From Jiangella muralis (GTDB lineage: Bacteria; Actinomycetota; Actinomycetes; Jiangellales; Jiangellaceae): a DNA stretch of 64,000 nt. Every line of letters starts with the position of its first letter. Position 1 is the stretch's first letter. Location of the stretch: positions 59,984 through 123,983 of the forward strand of contig NZ_LFXL01000032.1 in the NCBI RefSeq assembly GCF_001270745.1, read 5' to 3'. Positions 54,942-63,940 of the stretch are shown piece after piece. The notes beneath the pieces were generated by a model that ran no database searches, was not told the origin of the DNA, and saw only the letters and a list, made by a program, of their open reading frames with translations. The position numbers and the translations under genes are program-made.

Positions 54942-54984
54942 ACGCTGTATTTGTTGTAATCGCTGCATCCGCTGCAAGCAGCGG
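54942..54984. promoter_or_regulatory. CGCTG(C/T)A iterons in front of the MerR-like gene
   Basis: ACGCTGTAT, TCGCTGCAT and CCGCTGCAA occur in a row, and the last forms the perfect dyad CCGCTGC-AA-GCAGCGG (54969-54984). AATCGCTGCA (54958-54967) is identical to 49728-49737 beside the att core. The array lies 15 bp upstream of the GTG of the MerR-like gene and probably binds its product. Confidence 0.55.
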
Positions 54985-54999
54985 TAAACGTCAGCTTTC

Positions 55000-55203
55000 G
55001 TGGCCGACGGTTGTTCTGTGGCTACCAATCTTGTGTCGACCGGCGTCGCCGCGAAGCAGCTCGGCATCGACCGAGGCACACTGTTGCGCTGGTGGCACAA
55101 GGGTCTCGTGACCGCTGCCTACGTGACGCCGGGCGGTCATGCCCGCTGGAACCTCGAAGAACTCGAGGCTGAGTTGCGCAGCCAGTGGAAGCGCGAGGAG
55201 TAG
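55000..55203 (+). CDS. MerR-like HTH protein, probable excisionase/regulator
   Basis: A 67-residue protein. VSTGVAAKQLGIDRGTLLRW followed by WHKGLVTAAYVTPGGHARWN is a winged MerR/excisionase-type HTH (usual wing signature TxGGHxR). It ends after the wing, as Xis proteins do. The GTG at 55000 is used; GTG at 55018 is possible. On a tRNA-integrated element such a protein usually directs excision or represses transfer genes. Upstream iterons resemble a motif beside the att core, supporting an Xis role. Confidence 0.78.
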   Translation: MADGCSVATNLVSTGVAAKQLGIDRGTLLRWWHKGLVTAAYVTPGGHARWNLEELEAELRSQWKREE

Positions 55204-55444
55204 GGACGCTGCTCGCCACCAGCTCGGTGACGTCTGCCGGACGGCGCTCAGGGCCGACGGCATCGCGTGACGGTTGGTTGAGTAGCCATTTCCCCTTGCT
55301 CCCGGGCCGCATCGTCACGGTCACCACACCTCGGTGCTCGGCGAAATCCCGGTAATTGCGACGGCCCGGCTGCCGCCGCGTCGTCGTGCCTCACCATGAA
55401 GGCGACCGGGTTAGCGCCGGCTGCGGCGCGCAGCTGTGTATCTC
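55204..55444. other. Gap with a possible minus-strand gene scrap
   Basis: On the minus strand near 55220-55370 a stretch reads naturally (RNYRDFAEHRG, VVTVTMRPGSKGKWLLNQPS, RRPADVTELVA), but has no start, and runs into the antisense of the MerR-like gene without a stop. It may be a gene fragment. No other feature is seen. Confidence 0.3.
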
Positions 55445-56296
55445 ATGCCAATGAGTGTCAACGACCGTGCAGACACCACCCGGGTAGCCGGGACGCTGAG
55501 ACTGTCCACCCGGCACATCGCGGACGTTGCGGACGAGACCGGCGGGTTCCGCCGCCGGTACGGATACCTCGTCGAGTCCACCGATTCTGGCGCGACATAT
55601 GAAGGTGACGACCTGAGATCGGGTGTAGGCGCGCCGGTGGACGCCAAGGCCGCCGTGCGCATGCTGGCGTCGTTCCTGTCAGCCGCCGGCGAGTCCTATC
55701 GGCACGTTTTGGAGCACCCAGAGAGTGAGCCGGAGAACCTCGATCTGTTCCCGTTGTGGGTGGCCGAGGCGGCGTACCTGAACGCGGACGAGCTGGCAAT
55801 CTTTGATCTTGATGACGAAGACCCTGATGACGGCGTGGGTGTGGCCGAGCCGGCGAAGTTCATCGGCGTGGTCTTCCAACAAGGTGACGACGCTGCGGAA
55901 GCGTTGGAGATCCTGAACGAACGTGGCTGGCATGCCGCAATCGAGTACCTGGCCCAGTGGGACTTGGGGCGTGAGACCGAGGAAACCGCCAAGATCAACG
56001 GTCAAGTTTACGACGAGGTGCAGCTCGGTGAGCGCGACACCATCTGCGTCAGCGGCGACTACGTGATGACCTACGACGAGGCCCTCGGCCATGTCGGCCT
56101 TGTCCGCAAGATCGACCGTGCGCCGAGTAGTTCTCCCCTGCCCCCAGTCGACGCACCAGGACCGGCGGCTCGACGCGGCGCTATCCCGAGCGGCACAACG
56201 CCCGAAGTCTGGAGCTTGGGCGAATCACCCTGGGCACGGCCCTGGTCGTCGCCGCACCAGACCGGCAGGCCAGCTCATCCGCCGCCAGGCATCTAA
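55445..56296 (+). CDS. Hypothetical acidic protein of the island, 283 residues
   Basis: Not recognised. The core (residues 10-215) is acidic and soluble: LRLSTRHIADVADETGGFRR, DAKAAVRMLASFLSAAGESY, LFPLWVAEAAYLNADELAIF, EILNERGWHAAIEYLAQWDL and ICVSGDYVMTYDEALGHVGL. The last 60 residues are Pro/Ser-rich and may be read past a frameshift, since another frame looks equally good there. Three in-frame starts (55436, 55445, 55451) lack a clear ribosome site. Confidence 0.55.
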   Translation: MPMSVNDRADTTRVAGTLRLSTRHIADVADETGGFRRRYGYLVESTDSGATYEGDDLRSGVGAPVDAKAAVRMLASFLSAAGESYRHVLEHPESEPENLDLFPLWVAEAAYLNADELAIFDLDDEDPDDGVGVAEPAKFIGVVFQQGDDAAEALEILNERGWHAAIEYLAQWDLGRETEETAKINGQVYDEVQLGERDTICVSGDYVMTYDEALGHVGLVRKIDRAPSSSPLPPVDAPGPAARRGAIPSGTTPEVWSLGESPWARPWSSPHQTGRPAHPPPGI

Positions 56297-56388
56297 CGCC
56301 GAGTGTTTCCCGCTTCACGAGCCAGCGCCACGAGAGCACTGAGCATCGCGAAGCGCGTCCGACCCCAAGTGTGCATCGGCCGGGACTC

Positions 56389-56718
56389 CTACAGTGTCGA
56401 GGCAGCCTGTCGTGTCCGGCGTCGTTCGGCCTTCCGGACGCGGGCCAGCGCGAGGACGCCGAAGGGTCCGTTGATCAGGAACTTGAGTCCGTTCCAAACG
56501 AACAGCAGGACCAGGACGTGCAGCCATCCAGGACCGCCACGATCGATGACTGTCGTCACGGTGGCGGCAGCCCACAGGTAGACAACCCCGATCAACATCG
56601 CCGGCATGGACCACTTGAGACCGCGGCGGGTGCGCAGTCGGGCCAGGAGCACGTTCGAAGGACCACGCTGAAGTGGAGCGCCGACGGCGCTGGCGAGGTG
56701 TATGGCGAGGCCGAGCAT
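56389..56718 (-). CDS. Small membrane protein of conjugative-element type
   Basis: A 109-residue protein with two to three membrane segments: WSMPAMLIGVVYLWAAATVTT, GWLHVLVLLFVWNGLKFLI and NGPFGVLALARVRKAE. Similar small proteins recur in actinobacterial mobile elements next to transfer genes (family memory). It follows the relaxase gene by 170 bp on the same strand and could be part of the transfer region. The N-terminal 30 residues are basic and cytoplasmic. Confidence 0.65.
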   Translation of the reverse strand: MLGLAIHLASAVGAPLQRGPSNVLLARLRTRRGLKWSMPAMLIGVVYLWAAATVTTVIDRGGPGWLHVLVLLFVWNGLKFLINGPFGVLALARVRKAERRRTRQAASTL

Positions 56719-56888
56719 GGTGGCGTCCCTTTCGCGCGAGCACGATTCATGGGTGCTGGCGGCAGTAGCAGTGAAGCCGTAAGGGACACCCGATGCCGGG
56801 GTAAGCCGCCAAGGCTATTACTGGGTCGGCCCGCAAGTACTACCGTTCGAGAATCCAGTGTACGACCGCTCGGTGACAGCCTGTGGAT

Positions 56889-59800
56889 TCAAAGCGAGCG
56901 GCGGACGCTGCTGTCTGGCGCAGTATGGCTGACCGAACCCCGTTCACCGTTTGGCGGGGCGGCGGCGAGTTCCCTGGCCGCGCGAAGAGCGGCGCGCGCC
57001 AGGGTGGCGTCGGCTTGTTGGCTGGTCGATTCGACCGTCACGCCGAGCGGGTTGGCGGTGGTGATCTGGTAGCGGTCTCGGTAGGCGGCTACGACCCTAA
57101 CCTCAGCGAACCAGGCGCGACGCAGTTGTGAATCGCGCGGTGTGACGCCGAGGGCTCGGGTCCAGGGTTGGCCGTCGGCGATGGCGGTCTCGGCGAGCGC
57201 CGTGGCGCGGGCTTCGATGAGGTCGCGGCGCTGATCGAGCGCGTCGCGCATGTCGTCGATCATGGGGCCGACTGCCTCCGGGATGAGTCTGGCGATCAGC
57301 CCTGCCTGTGATCCACGGCCGTGCCGGTGGCCGGTTTTGCTCGGTCGGCTCGTGGCTCGGGTGATGCGGTAGTGCAGGACTGCGGCAATGTCCTCAGCGT
57401 CGTCGAGTGGCCGCGCTGTGGCTAGGCGTGACAGCACGACGTCGACGTCGTGCCCATGCGCTTCGGCCCTGCGCAGTGCAGCCGTCAGGGGACCGAACGC
57501 CTCCGAGCTCAGAACCGCGTCGACCTGTGCAGCCGTGAGCCCGCAGTCGCGGATCAGGGCTGTCCAGCGATCATGCTGCGCCGCGGCGGCGAGCGTCTCA
57601 TACTCGGCGGCCAGTTGAGCGATGCTCGACCACCGTTCCTGCTCGACCTCGAGCGTCTCGTGTGCCGACAGCTCAGCGCCGACGTGCCTGAGCACGCCGT
57701 ACAGCACCGATCGGCCCGTGACGTCTTGGTCGTCTGGAGGACGCCGGTGGTCCTCGAGGTCGGCCTTGTCGGTGACGACGTAGGCGATGTTGGCGTCGCG
57801 GCCGCGGGTCATCGCCACGTACAGGTTCTCCCTCGTGGTCGAGGACTCCACGAGCGCATGCGCGGTGTCGACCGTGAGGCCCTGGGCCTGGTGCGTGGTG
57901 ACGGCGTAGCCAAGGTCGACATGGTCGGCCACGTACCAGGCGGGCAGCACGACCCTGGCGCCGAACCGACGGCCAGCCTGGCGGACGGTGAGCGACCCGT
58001 CGCGGTCGGTGGCGGTGACGATCCACCGGTCTCCGTTGCGGACCCATCCGTGCCCCGTCGTCAGGCGCCGCTCGTTGAGTCGGGTGACGATCACGTCGCC
58101 CTTCGACGCCTCCGTGTCGTCGTGCAGCCGCACGGGCCACGTTCCAATCACCTGGCCGGCGACGATCCTGTCCAGCCTGGCGCGGATGTTCAATGTAGTT
58201 ACTAGGCCGCGGGTGTCGGCGATGAGTACCGACTGCCGACCGGCGGCGGTATCGGCCCGCCAGGCGTTGTATGCCTGGTCGAGTATCTGCTCGGCGTCGC
58301 CGGCGCGGATGCGGTCGTGCTCGAGATAGGTGTCTATGACGGTGACGTCGCCGAGGCGCAGGCGTAGCGAGGCGTGTTTCTCCCAGTCGTTGCGGAACCG
58401 GTGTACCTCCGCCAGCTCGGCGACGTCGCTGCGCGTGTGGACGAGCATCCGGAACGCGCCACCTGCGTCGACGGCGTCCAGCTGGTGCGGATCACCGACC
58501 AGGACCAGCTTTGCTCCCGCTTCGGCTGCATGGGATGCGATGACGTCGAGGGTGTGGGTGCCGGCGAGGGATGCCTCGTCCAGGATCACCAGCTGCCCAG
58601 GCCCGAACTCCACGACACCCGCGGTGTGGTCGTGGAGCCACTTGGCGGTGTTCTCGGTAGGGACGCCGAGATCGTCAGCCAGCACCTGAGCGGCCGCGGC
58701 CGAGGGCGCCAGCCCGATCACCGACGCCTCGCCGTGGACCTGCTCCCACACGATCCGGAGCGCATTCATCGCGGTGGTCTTGCCAGAACCAGCCGGGCCA
58801 ATCAGCACGTCGACGACCCGACCGGACGACGCTACGGCGGCCACGGCCCGCGCTTGATCATCCCCGAGGCGTCGGCTGGCCCGTCGACGAGCAATCACCT
58901 CCACCGCAGCGGCGTCGACGGCGGGGGCGGCCGTGGACTCGGCGAGCTGCAGGAGACGGTCTTCAGCGGCAAGCAGCGCGGTGGAGGAAAACACGACTGA
59001 GTGCTTGGGACGGAACACCGACGACCCGTCTTCGCGTCGAAACTCCTCCGGCGACGACACCAGGTCCAACGGCGTCAGGGCGAGCGATGTTCGTTCGGCG
59101 GCATCGACGATCGAACCGACGACAGCCTCCCGATCTTCGATCGTGGCGAACCGGACTCCCATCGTCTGGCGGGAGGCCTCGGCGTGCAGGTTCCAGTACC
59201 GCCAGGTCGAGCGCCGGTCCCCCACCGCCGCAACCACGGCGTTGCCCAGCTCGGTTACGGCGTCGTGCGGAACGTCCTCAGCCCGCACGATCGTCGTTGC
59301 GGCTGCCTTCGCACCGACGCGGGCTGCCCAGGTCGTAGCGTCGCCGCCAAGCACGTGTGATGCGCGCACACGCCAGGAAGCTGTGAGTTCGGCCAGCGAT
59401 CGATCCTGCTTCTCCGGCCGCGTCGCCAGCGTGGCATGCGCACGCAACCGGATCACTGTCGTCGCCGACGGGCGCCGGCCATGCTCAGCCATGTAGGAGT
59501 CGATGAGCTTCGCGGTCGCTGCGTCGATGTCGCGGCCGCGTGACGAGAAGGCCGCGATGAGCTCGTCCGGGACCGCGGCGAGCTCCCAAGCCGGGTTGCG
59601 GTCCTTGCCCCGCCCGCGTTGCTCCCATGCCACGCTCAGCTCGCGGGTGAGTCGATCGGCAAGCAGCGCGTTGTAGTGCTCGGACAGTGCAACGACGGCG
59701 GCGTGCATGGGTCGACCGTCCAGGCTGCGCCACCGCCCGTCGCGAACGGCGCGGACTTTGTTCGAGATGACGACGTGGGTGTGCAGTTGCGGGTCGCCGG

Positions 59801-60455
59801 CGCGGGAATCGTAGTGATCGAACGAGGTCCCCACGAGTCCGGTCACGTCGACCTGCGCAACCGCACCATCGCGTGCGCTGAATCCAACGCGCGTTGCAGC
59901 GACGTCACGTTCCATCAGCGCAATTACGTCCGCAACCGCCGCATGATGCGCCCGCACGATCGCCGTCTGCGTGTGGGTGTCGGCCACCGCCCATAGGGCG
60001 GATACGCTCTTCGGCACGCTGAACGTAAAGTCGTACCCGGCCACCGCCCGCCGCTGACCGCGGGCGGTCTCCTCGGCCTCGATCAGGGTTACTGCAGCGG
60101 CCCGCTCGTCTCCAGAGATGTCGGGATCCAGCGCGGCAATCCGGGCATGAACGCGCTCGCTCCTGGTGGCGTAGGTCGGGAAGGCTCGGCCCAGCGGGTT
60201 GCCGGTCACCGGGTCGTGCCCGGTCCCGAGCAACAGACCCAGCTGCTGCTCAGTCACGACGTCACCCGACGCGAGTTCACCAGAACCCAGGTCTGGCATG
60301 GCGTTGCCGATCCATCGTCCCGGCGGAGCCCCCGTCTCTGCGTAGTAGCGGGTCAGCGGCGTGGACAGGTCACGATCGCCGTCGCCTGCGGCGACGGACT
60401 TCAGCAGGTATCTATAGCCATCGCCGGCCGACACCACCCGCATCGACACCGTCAC
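56889..60455 (-). CDS. MOBF relaxase-helicase (TraA/TrwC-like)
   Basis: A conjugative relaxase of about 1188 residues. The N-terminus MRVVSAGDGYRYLLKSVAAG has the first Tyr region. VAGYDFTFSVPKSVSALWAV and QLHTHVVISNKVRA (His triad) complete the relaxase domain (about 1-330). A RecD-like helicase follows, with LIGPAGSGKTTAMNAL (Walker A, near 560), LVILDEASLAGT (Walker B), LVLVGDPHQLDAVDAGG and YAVTTHQAQGLTVD. It nicks oriT and unwinds the transferred strand. The start is uncertain: GTG at 60455 or 60464, or ATG at 60539. No T4SS or coupling protein gene is in the window, so transfer genes must lie to the right or be missing. The C-terminal 200 residues are variable. Confidence 0.92.
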   Translation of the reverse strand: MTVSMRVVSAGDGYRYLLKSVAAGDGDRDLSTPLTRYYAETGAPPGRWIGNAMPDLGSGELASGDVVTEQQLGLLLGTGHDPVTGNPLGRAFPTYATRSERVHARIAALDPDISGDERAAAVTLIEAEETARGQRRAVAGYDFTFSVPKSVSALWAVADTHTQTAIVRAHHAAVADVIALMERDVAATRVGFSARDGAVAQVDVTGLVGTSFDHYDSRAGDPQLHTHVVISNKVRAVRDGRWRSLDGRPMHAAVVALSEHYNALLADRLTRELSVAWEQRGRGKDRNPAWELAAVPDELIAAFSSRGRDIDAATAKLIDSYMAEHGRRPSATTVIRLRAHATLATRPEKQDRSLAELTASWRVRASHVLGGDATTWAARVGAKAAATTIVRAEDVPHDAVTELGNAVVAAVGDRRSTWRYWNLHAEASRQTMGVRFATIEDREAVVGSIVDAAERTSLALTPLDLVSSPEEFRREDGSSVFRPKHSVVFSSTALLAAEDRLLQLAESTAAPAVDAAAVEVIARRRASRRLGDDQARAVAAVASSGRVVDVLIGPAGSGKTTAMNALRIVWEQVHGEASVIGLAPSAAAAQVLADDLGVPTENTAKWLHDHTAGVVEFGPGQLVILDEASLAGTHTLDVIASHAAEAGAKLVLVGDPHQLDAVDAGGAFRMLVHTRSDVAELAEVHRFRNDWEKHASLRLRLGDVTVIDTYLEHDRIRAGDAEQILDQAYNAWRADTAAGRQSVLIADTRGLVTTLNIRARLDRIVAGQVIGTWPVRLHDDTEASKGDVIVTRLNERRLTTGHGWVRNGDRWIVTATDRDGSLTVRQAGRRFGARVVLPAWYVADHVDLGYAVTTHQAQGLTVDTAHALVESSTTRENLYVAMTRGRDANIAYVVTDKADLEDHRRPPDDQDVTGRSVLYGVLRHVGAELSAHETLEVEQERWSSIAQLAAEYETLAAAAQHDRWTALIRDCGLTAAQVDAVLSSEAFGPLTAALRRAEAHGHDVDVVLSRLATARPLDDAEDIAAVLHYRITRATSRPSKTGHRHGRGSQAGLIARLIPEAVGPMIDDMRDALDQRRDLIEARATALAETAIADGQPWTRALGVTPRDSQLRRAWFAEVRVVAAYRDRYQITTANPLGVTVESTSQQADATLARAALRAARELAAAPPNGERGSVSHTAPDSSVRRSL

Positions 60456-60661
60456 CGCGACCACCCGGCCCAGCCGTCCGCCATGCTGGAGAGGTGCGCC
60501 CGGCCGACCGCAGATCACTGAGCCGACCTCGCGCTGCAAGATGTGTGTCGAGATCGAGGCGGGTGAAGGTCCGAAGGGCTTCGATGCTGAGCCGATAGCC
60601 CGGGAGGGGGCGGGTGCCGGGCGTGATAGCGGATGGCAAGACCGGGACGGTGCGGAACGTG

Positions 60662-60699
60662 CTGAGGCCCGGCCGCCGTCGTGGGTGGCCGGGCCTCAG
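60662..60699 (-). terminator. Terminator-like hairpin after dprA
   Basis: CTGAGGCCCGGCC (60662-60674) and GGCCGGGCCTCAG (60687-60699) form a perfect 13-bp stem with a 12-nt loop, 17 bp past the dprA stop on the minus strand. No T-run follows, which is usual in actinobacteria. It separates dprA from the relaxase gene, whose promoter and perhaps oriT should lie in 60465-60660. Confidence 0.7.
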
Positions 60700-60715
60700 G
60701 ATCAGTGTCGCCGGT

Positions 60716-61615
60716 TCAACCGCAGCCGGAGATGAGCGCGACGACGTCGTCTGCGCCGGTGACGAGGTGGGTCTCGCCATCTTGGATCAGCCGGTGGCAC
60801 CCGACGCTCGTAGCGCTGGTGACAGGCCCGGGCACCGCCGCGACGACGCGGAACAGCCCGATCGCGCGGTGGGCTGTGACGAGAGCGCCAGATCGCTCGG
60901 CTGCTTCGATGATGACGGTTGTTCCTGCAAGCGCGGCGATGATGCGACAGCGCTGGACGAACCGCGTCCGCGATGGTGGCGTGCCGGGTGGTGACTCGCT
61001 GAGCAGAACGCCGGTGGCGGCGATGTCGGCGAGCAAGTCAGCGTTGCCCTGCGGGTAGGGACGGTCGAGTCCGGTCGGAAGCACTGCGACGGTTGCGGCG
61101 CTGGCGAGGAGTGCTGCCCGGTGAGCAGCGGCGTCGACGCCGTAGGAACCTCCAGTGACAAGCGCGTGCCCGTGCTGCGCGAGCTCGTACGAGATGTCGT
61201 GTGCGGTGTGCTGACCGTAGTGGCTGGCGGCGCGCGAGCCGGTCACGGCGACGCGGTCCGTGAGCGACTCGGCGAGAAGCGCGGTGCGGCCGTGTGCCCA
61301 TAGCGCCAGCGGCTGGGCCGGACCGAGGTCTGCGAGGCAGACGGGCCAGTGCTCGTCGCCGGGAATGAGCACGTGGAACCCGAGCCGCTTCGTTGCGGCC
61401 AGCGCCTCGTTGAGCCGGTCGGCCGTCAGTGTTGACCGGCCCTGGCCAAGGGTCGAGTGGACGACGGTCGTGGCGGAGTCGGCGTCGAGTCGGCGGGTGT
61501 CGACCTCGCCCGGCTCGGTCGATAGGGCCAGGGCGACACGGGCGAGGCGTTCGGCGTCGCCGGCCGTGATGATGTCGAGGATGCGGCCGGTGTCGGTCGT
61601 CGTAGGTGTGATCAT
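60716..61615 (-). CDS. dprA: DprA/Smf-family protein
   Basis: A 299-residue DNA-processing protein A homologue with the Rossmann-like DprA domain. HVLIPGDEHWPVCLADLGPA, VAVTGSRAASHYGQHTAHDI, ALVTGGSYGVDAAAHRAALL, VAVLPTGLDRPYPQGNADLL, RFVQRCRIIAALAGTTVIIE and SGALVTAHRAIGLFRVVAAVPG cover all family motifs. DprA loads RecA on incoming single-stranded DNA. On a conjugative element it may protect or process the transferred strand. It stands alone between two hairpin terminators; the chromosome probably has its own copy. The GTG/ATG start at 61615 is the first plausible one. Confidence 0.93.
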   Translation of the reverse strand: MITPTTTDTGRILDIITAGDAERLARVALALSTEPGEVDTRRLDADSATTVVHSTLGQGRSTLTADRLNEALAATKRLGFHVLIPGDEHWPVCLADLGPAQPLALWAHGRTALLAESLTDRVAVTGSRAASHYGQHTAHDISYELAQHGHALVTGGSYGVDAAAHRAALLASAATVAVLPTGLDRPYPQGNADLLADIAATGVLLSESPPGTPPSRTRFVQRCRIIAALAGTTVIIEAAERSGALVTAHRAIGLFRVVAAVPGPVTSATSVGCHRLIQDGETHLVTGADDVVALISGCG

Positions 61616-61642
61616 GACTCAGTTCTCCAAGCTCATTTGTGG

Positions 61643-61694
61643 CCTGGTGGCCGGGCGCCGCTGATGAGCGAGACGGGCGCGCCCGGCCACCAGG
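61643..61694 (-). terminator. Terminator-like hairpin after the ParB-like gene
   Basis: CCTGGTGGCCGGGCG (61643-61657) pairs perfectly with CGCCCGGCCACCAGG (61680-61694), a 15-bp stem with a 22-nt loop. It lies 16 bp downstream of the stop at 61710 on the minus strand and 28 bp upstream of the dprA start. Confidence 0.7.
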
Positions 61695-61709
61695 TGTGCG
61701 GTTCGGCGG

Positions 61710-62205
61710 TCAGGCGTCCGGCGCGTTCTCGCTGTCGTCGCCGTTGACCTCGGATTCGTCGCCCGAGGCGGGATCAGGCTCTTCCACCTCGGCGGCCGGG
61801 GCGCGCTCGGCCGGATCGGCGGTGACGAGCTGCTCGACCTCCGAGAGGGCATAGCCCCACGCCTCCAGTTGGCGGAGGTACTTGCGAGCGGTGCTCGTCG
61901 GGTTCCGCCAAGTGTGCTTGCCGATGGAGGCTTCCAACGCACCCAGCGCGACGGCCAGGACGACCTGCGCCGCCTTGGTCGGAGTGTTCGCGACGAGATC
62001 GGCGAGCGGCTGCTGCCCGTAGGTGTGCTCGTAACCGAGCAGCTCCTCGGCCAGCGCGTGGTCACCGTTCGCCGCCCGGCCGACCTCGAACGTGTTCGTA
62101 ACCAAGGTGACGGCGGCGAACGGCAGTGCGTCGGCGGGGAGCCGCTTGCGTCCGAGCAGATCGGTCACCCAGGCACGACGGACCTTCTCCGCTTCTCTGC
62201 ACTTT
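61710..62205 (-). pseudogene. ParB-like protein of the island, 5' end lost
   Basis: Only the C-terminal about 165 residues remain in a natural frame: KCREAEKVRRAWVTDLLGRK, LPFAAVTLVTNTFEVGRAAN, LAEELLGYEHTYGQQPLADL, KAAQVVLAVALGALEASIGK and an acidic tail (EVEEPDPASGDESEVNGDD). This is the C-terminal part of ParB-like proteins common on actinobacterial conjugative elements. Upstream of about 62205 the frame turns into unrelated sequence at the edge of a Tn554-like transposon, so insertion removed the N-terminal ParB/HTH domains or displaced them beyond the window. Confidence 0.7.
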
Positions 62206-62241
62206 GCAAGTCCGGTGTGGGATCGGGGTGGGGCCGGCTTG

Positions 62242-62472
62242 TCATGGCTGGTGGTTGCCGAACAGCTCTTCGCCGTCACTGTGGCCAAGGAGGAAGGTGA
62301 AGCGGGCCAGGTCGGCGTGGAGTTCGTCGGTGTCGTAGGCGTCGACGCCGATGAACCGCTGGAGCGATTGGGCGAGGAGTTCGCGGTCGGCGCCGGTGAG
62401 CCAGTCGCTGAGGAGGGTGAGTAGCTCGGCGAGTTCGGTCGCGTCGGCACGGTCGAGTTCGATGCTGGTCAT
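62242..62472 (-). CDS. Small TnpC-like protein, 76 residues
   Basis: An acidic helical protein: DRADATELAELLTLLSDWLT, DRELLAQSLQRFIGVDAYDT and LARFTFLLGHSDGEELFGN. It starts with ATG at 62472 overlapping the TGA of the recombinase gene, so it is translated with it. Small acidic proteins in this position are found behind Tn554-type recombinase genes in actinobacteria and may set orientation or immunity. Its stop is within about 40 bp of the transposon edge. Confidence 0.65.
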   Translation of the reverse strand: MTSIELDRADATELAELLTLLSDWLTGADRELLAQSLQRFIGVDAYDTDELHADLARFTFLLGHSDGEELFGNHQP

Positions 62473-63940
62473 GCGGGTGCTCCGATCGCGGGCATGCCGA
62501 GGACGGTCACGGTGTCGTGGTCGTGGTGGGCGAGTCGTTGGGTCTCGGCGCGCTTGTCGACCAGGAACCGCAGGGTGAGGTCGATTCCTTCGATCTCTCC
62601 GAGCCACCCTTGGGCTTCGGCGTGGGCACGTCGGGTGAGCAGGTCGGCGTGGATCTCGTCGAGCCGGCCGAGCATTTTGGGGTCGACGTGCAGCATCGGG
62701 CAGCGGATGCAGGCGTGTTCGTGTTCGCAAGGGGTGGCGTAGGGGCGGCCGCATTGGCCGAGTTCGATCTTGCGTTTGTCGAAGTGCTCCTCGAACTCGG
62801 CCCACTCCTGGTCGGTGACGGGCCGGTAGTCGGCTGCTGGGCGGGCAGCGCGGCGGTTGGCGAGGTGGGCCTGGTAGTGGCGGATGACGTCTTCTTGGAA
62901 CACCGTCACGTAGCCGTGGAAGGTCTGCACGTCGAGATGCCCGAGCAGCGCGGCTCCGATGTGGACGGGCAGCCCGTTGTTGGCCAGGTCGGTGGCGAAC
63001 AGGCGGCGGAAGTCGTGCGGGGTGAACCTGATCTTCTCCAGTTCCGGGTGCTGCTTGGCGAGGCTCTTGCTGAGCCGGATCAGCATGGTGCGCAGCGTCG
63101 AGGGGGTGATGACCTCGGTGCGCTGCCCGATGGTGCGTTGGAACAGGAACGGCTGCGGTTCGCTGGTGACGTGCTCGTGCCGGTCGTAGCGGGTGGCCAA
63201 CGCGATGCTCGGGCGGTCACGGGTCAGGCGCCGGATGATGGTGGCGATGACGTGGAACAGCTCGGCGGTCATGGGGATGACCCGTTCCCGGTCGCTCTTG
63301 GACGGGGCGATGACCAGCAGCGCGATCACCTCCCCGTTGGGTCGGACGTATTGGCGGATGCTGAGCTGGGACAGCTCGAGCAGCTCCTCGTTGCGCACGC
63401 CGGTGTGGCGCAGGGTCTCGATGCAGGCCCAGGTCCAGAACGCGGCGTCCTCGGCGTCGGTGAGGTTGATCGCCGTGCCGTTGTGTTCGTCGTGGACCCG
63501 GACGTTGGCGATCCCGTGGTAGCGCTGATGGCGGGCGTCGCCAGCGCTGAAGATCCTGGTGTAGTGCCGAGCGTCGACGACCAGGCGCTGGCCGTGCTCG
63601 GCGTCGGTGGCGGCGGCGAGCAGAGCGGCGAGGTGGTCGCGTCGCTGCTCCGCGGCCGCGACCAGGACCGGCAGCAGCGGTTGCAGGGTGCGGGTGCGGT
63701 GGTCGGTGCGTTCCTTCGCGCGTCGGTTCGCCTGGGTTCTGGCGCGGGCATCGCGGCCGCTGATCGGACACGGCGCGGCCCAGCGGGCCCACTGTTCGGG
63801 TTCGTGGGCGGCCCAGCCCTGGATGTCGAGGTATAGGGCGCGGACGTTGGTGACGATCCCGGGGGCGCCCAGGCGTGGCTTCCCGTCACGTCGGACCTCG
63901 ACCGCGGCCCGCCACGCCTGGTAGGTCTCCTCGGACAGGG
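62469..63940 (-). CDS. Tn554 TnpB-like tyrosine recombinase, 5' end cut by an IS
   Basis: About 490 codons of a large tyrosine recombinase are open from the IS edge to TGA at 62469. The N-terminal core-binding part (ETYQAWRAAVEVRRDGKPRL, GIVTNVRALYLDIQGWAAHE) precedes the catalytic domain: LRHTGVRNEELLELSQLS (Arg I), KSDRERVIPM (Lys), RFTPHDFRRLFATDLANNGL (His-x-x-Arg) and LLGHLDVQTFHGYVTVF (His, Tyr). The C-terminus has a Cys/His cluster (CGRPYATPCEHEHACIRCPM) typical of Tn554-like TnpB of actinobacteria. Normal members exceed 600 residues, so about 130 N-terminal residues are cut off by the IS at about 63938. No start codon with a ribosome site remains near the break. Confidence 0.85.

Noticed and set aside
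57450..59360. Plus-strand frames inside the relaxase gene
   Set aside because: The relaxase motifs on the minus strand are continuous and conserved; the opposite frames show no domain.
60465..60660. oriT beside the relaxase gene
   Set aside because: The position is right, but no convincing nic-site inverted repeat could be picked out by eye, so it is not annotated.
62496..63836. 439-residue plus-strand frame opposite the recombinase
   Set aside because: It is Val/Gly-rich reversed code of the recombinase, which has all catalytic residues on the minus strand.
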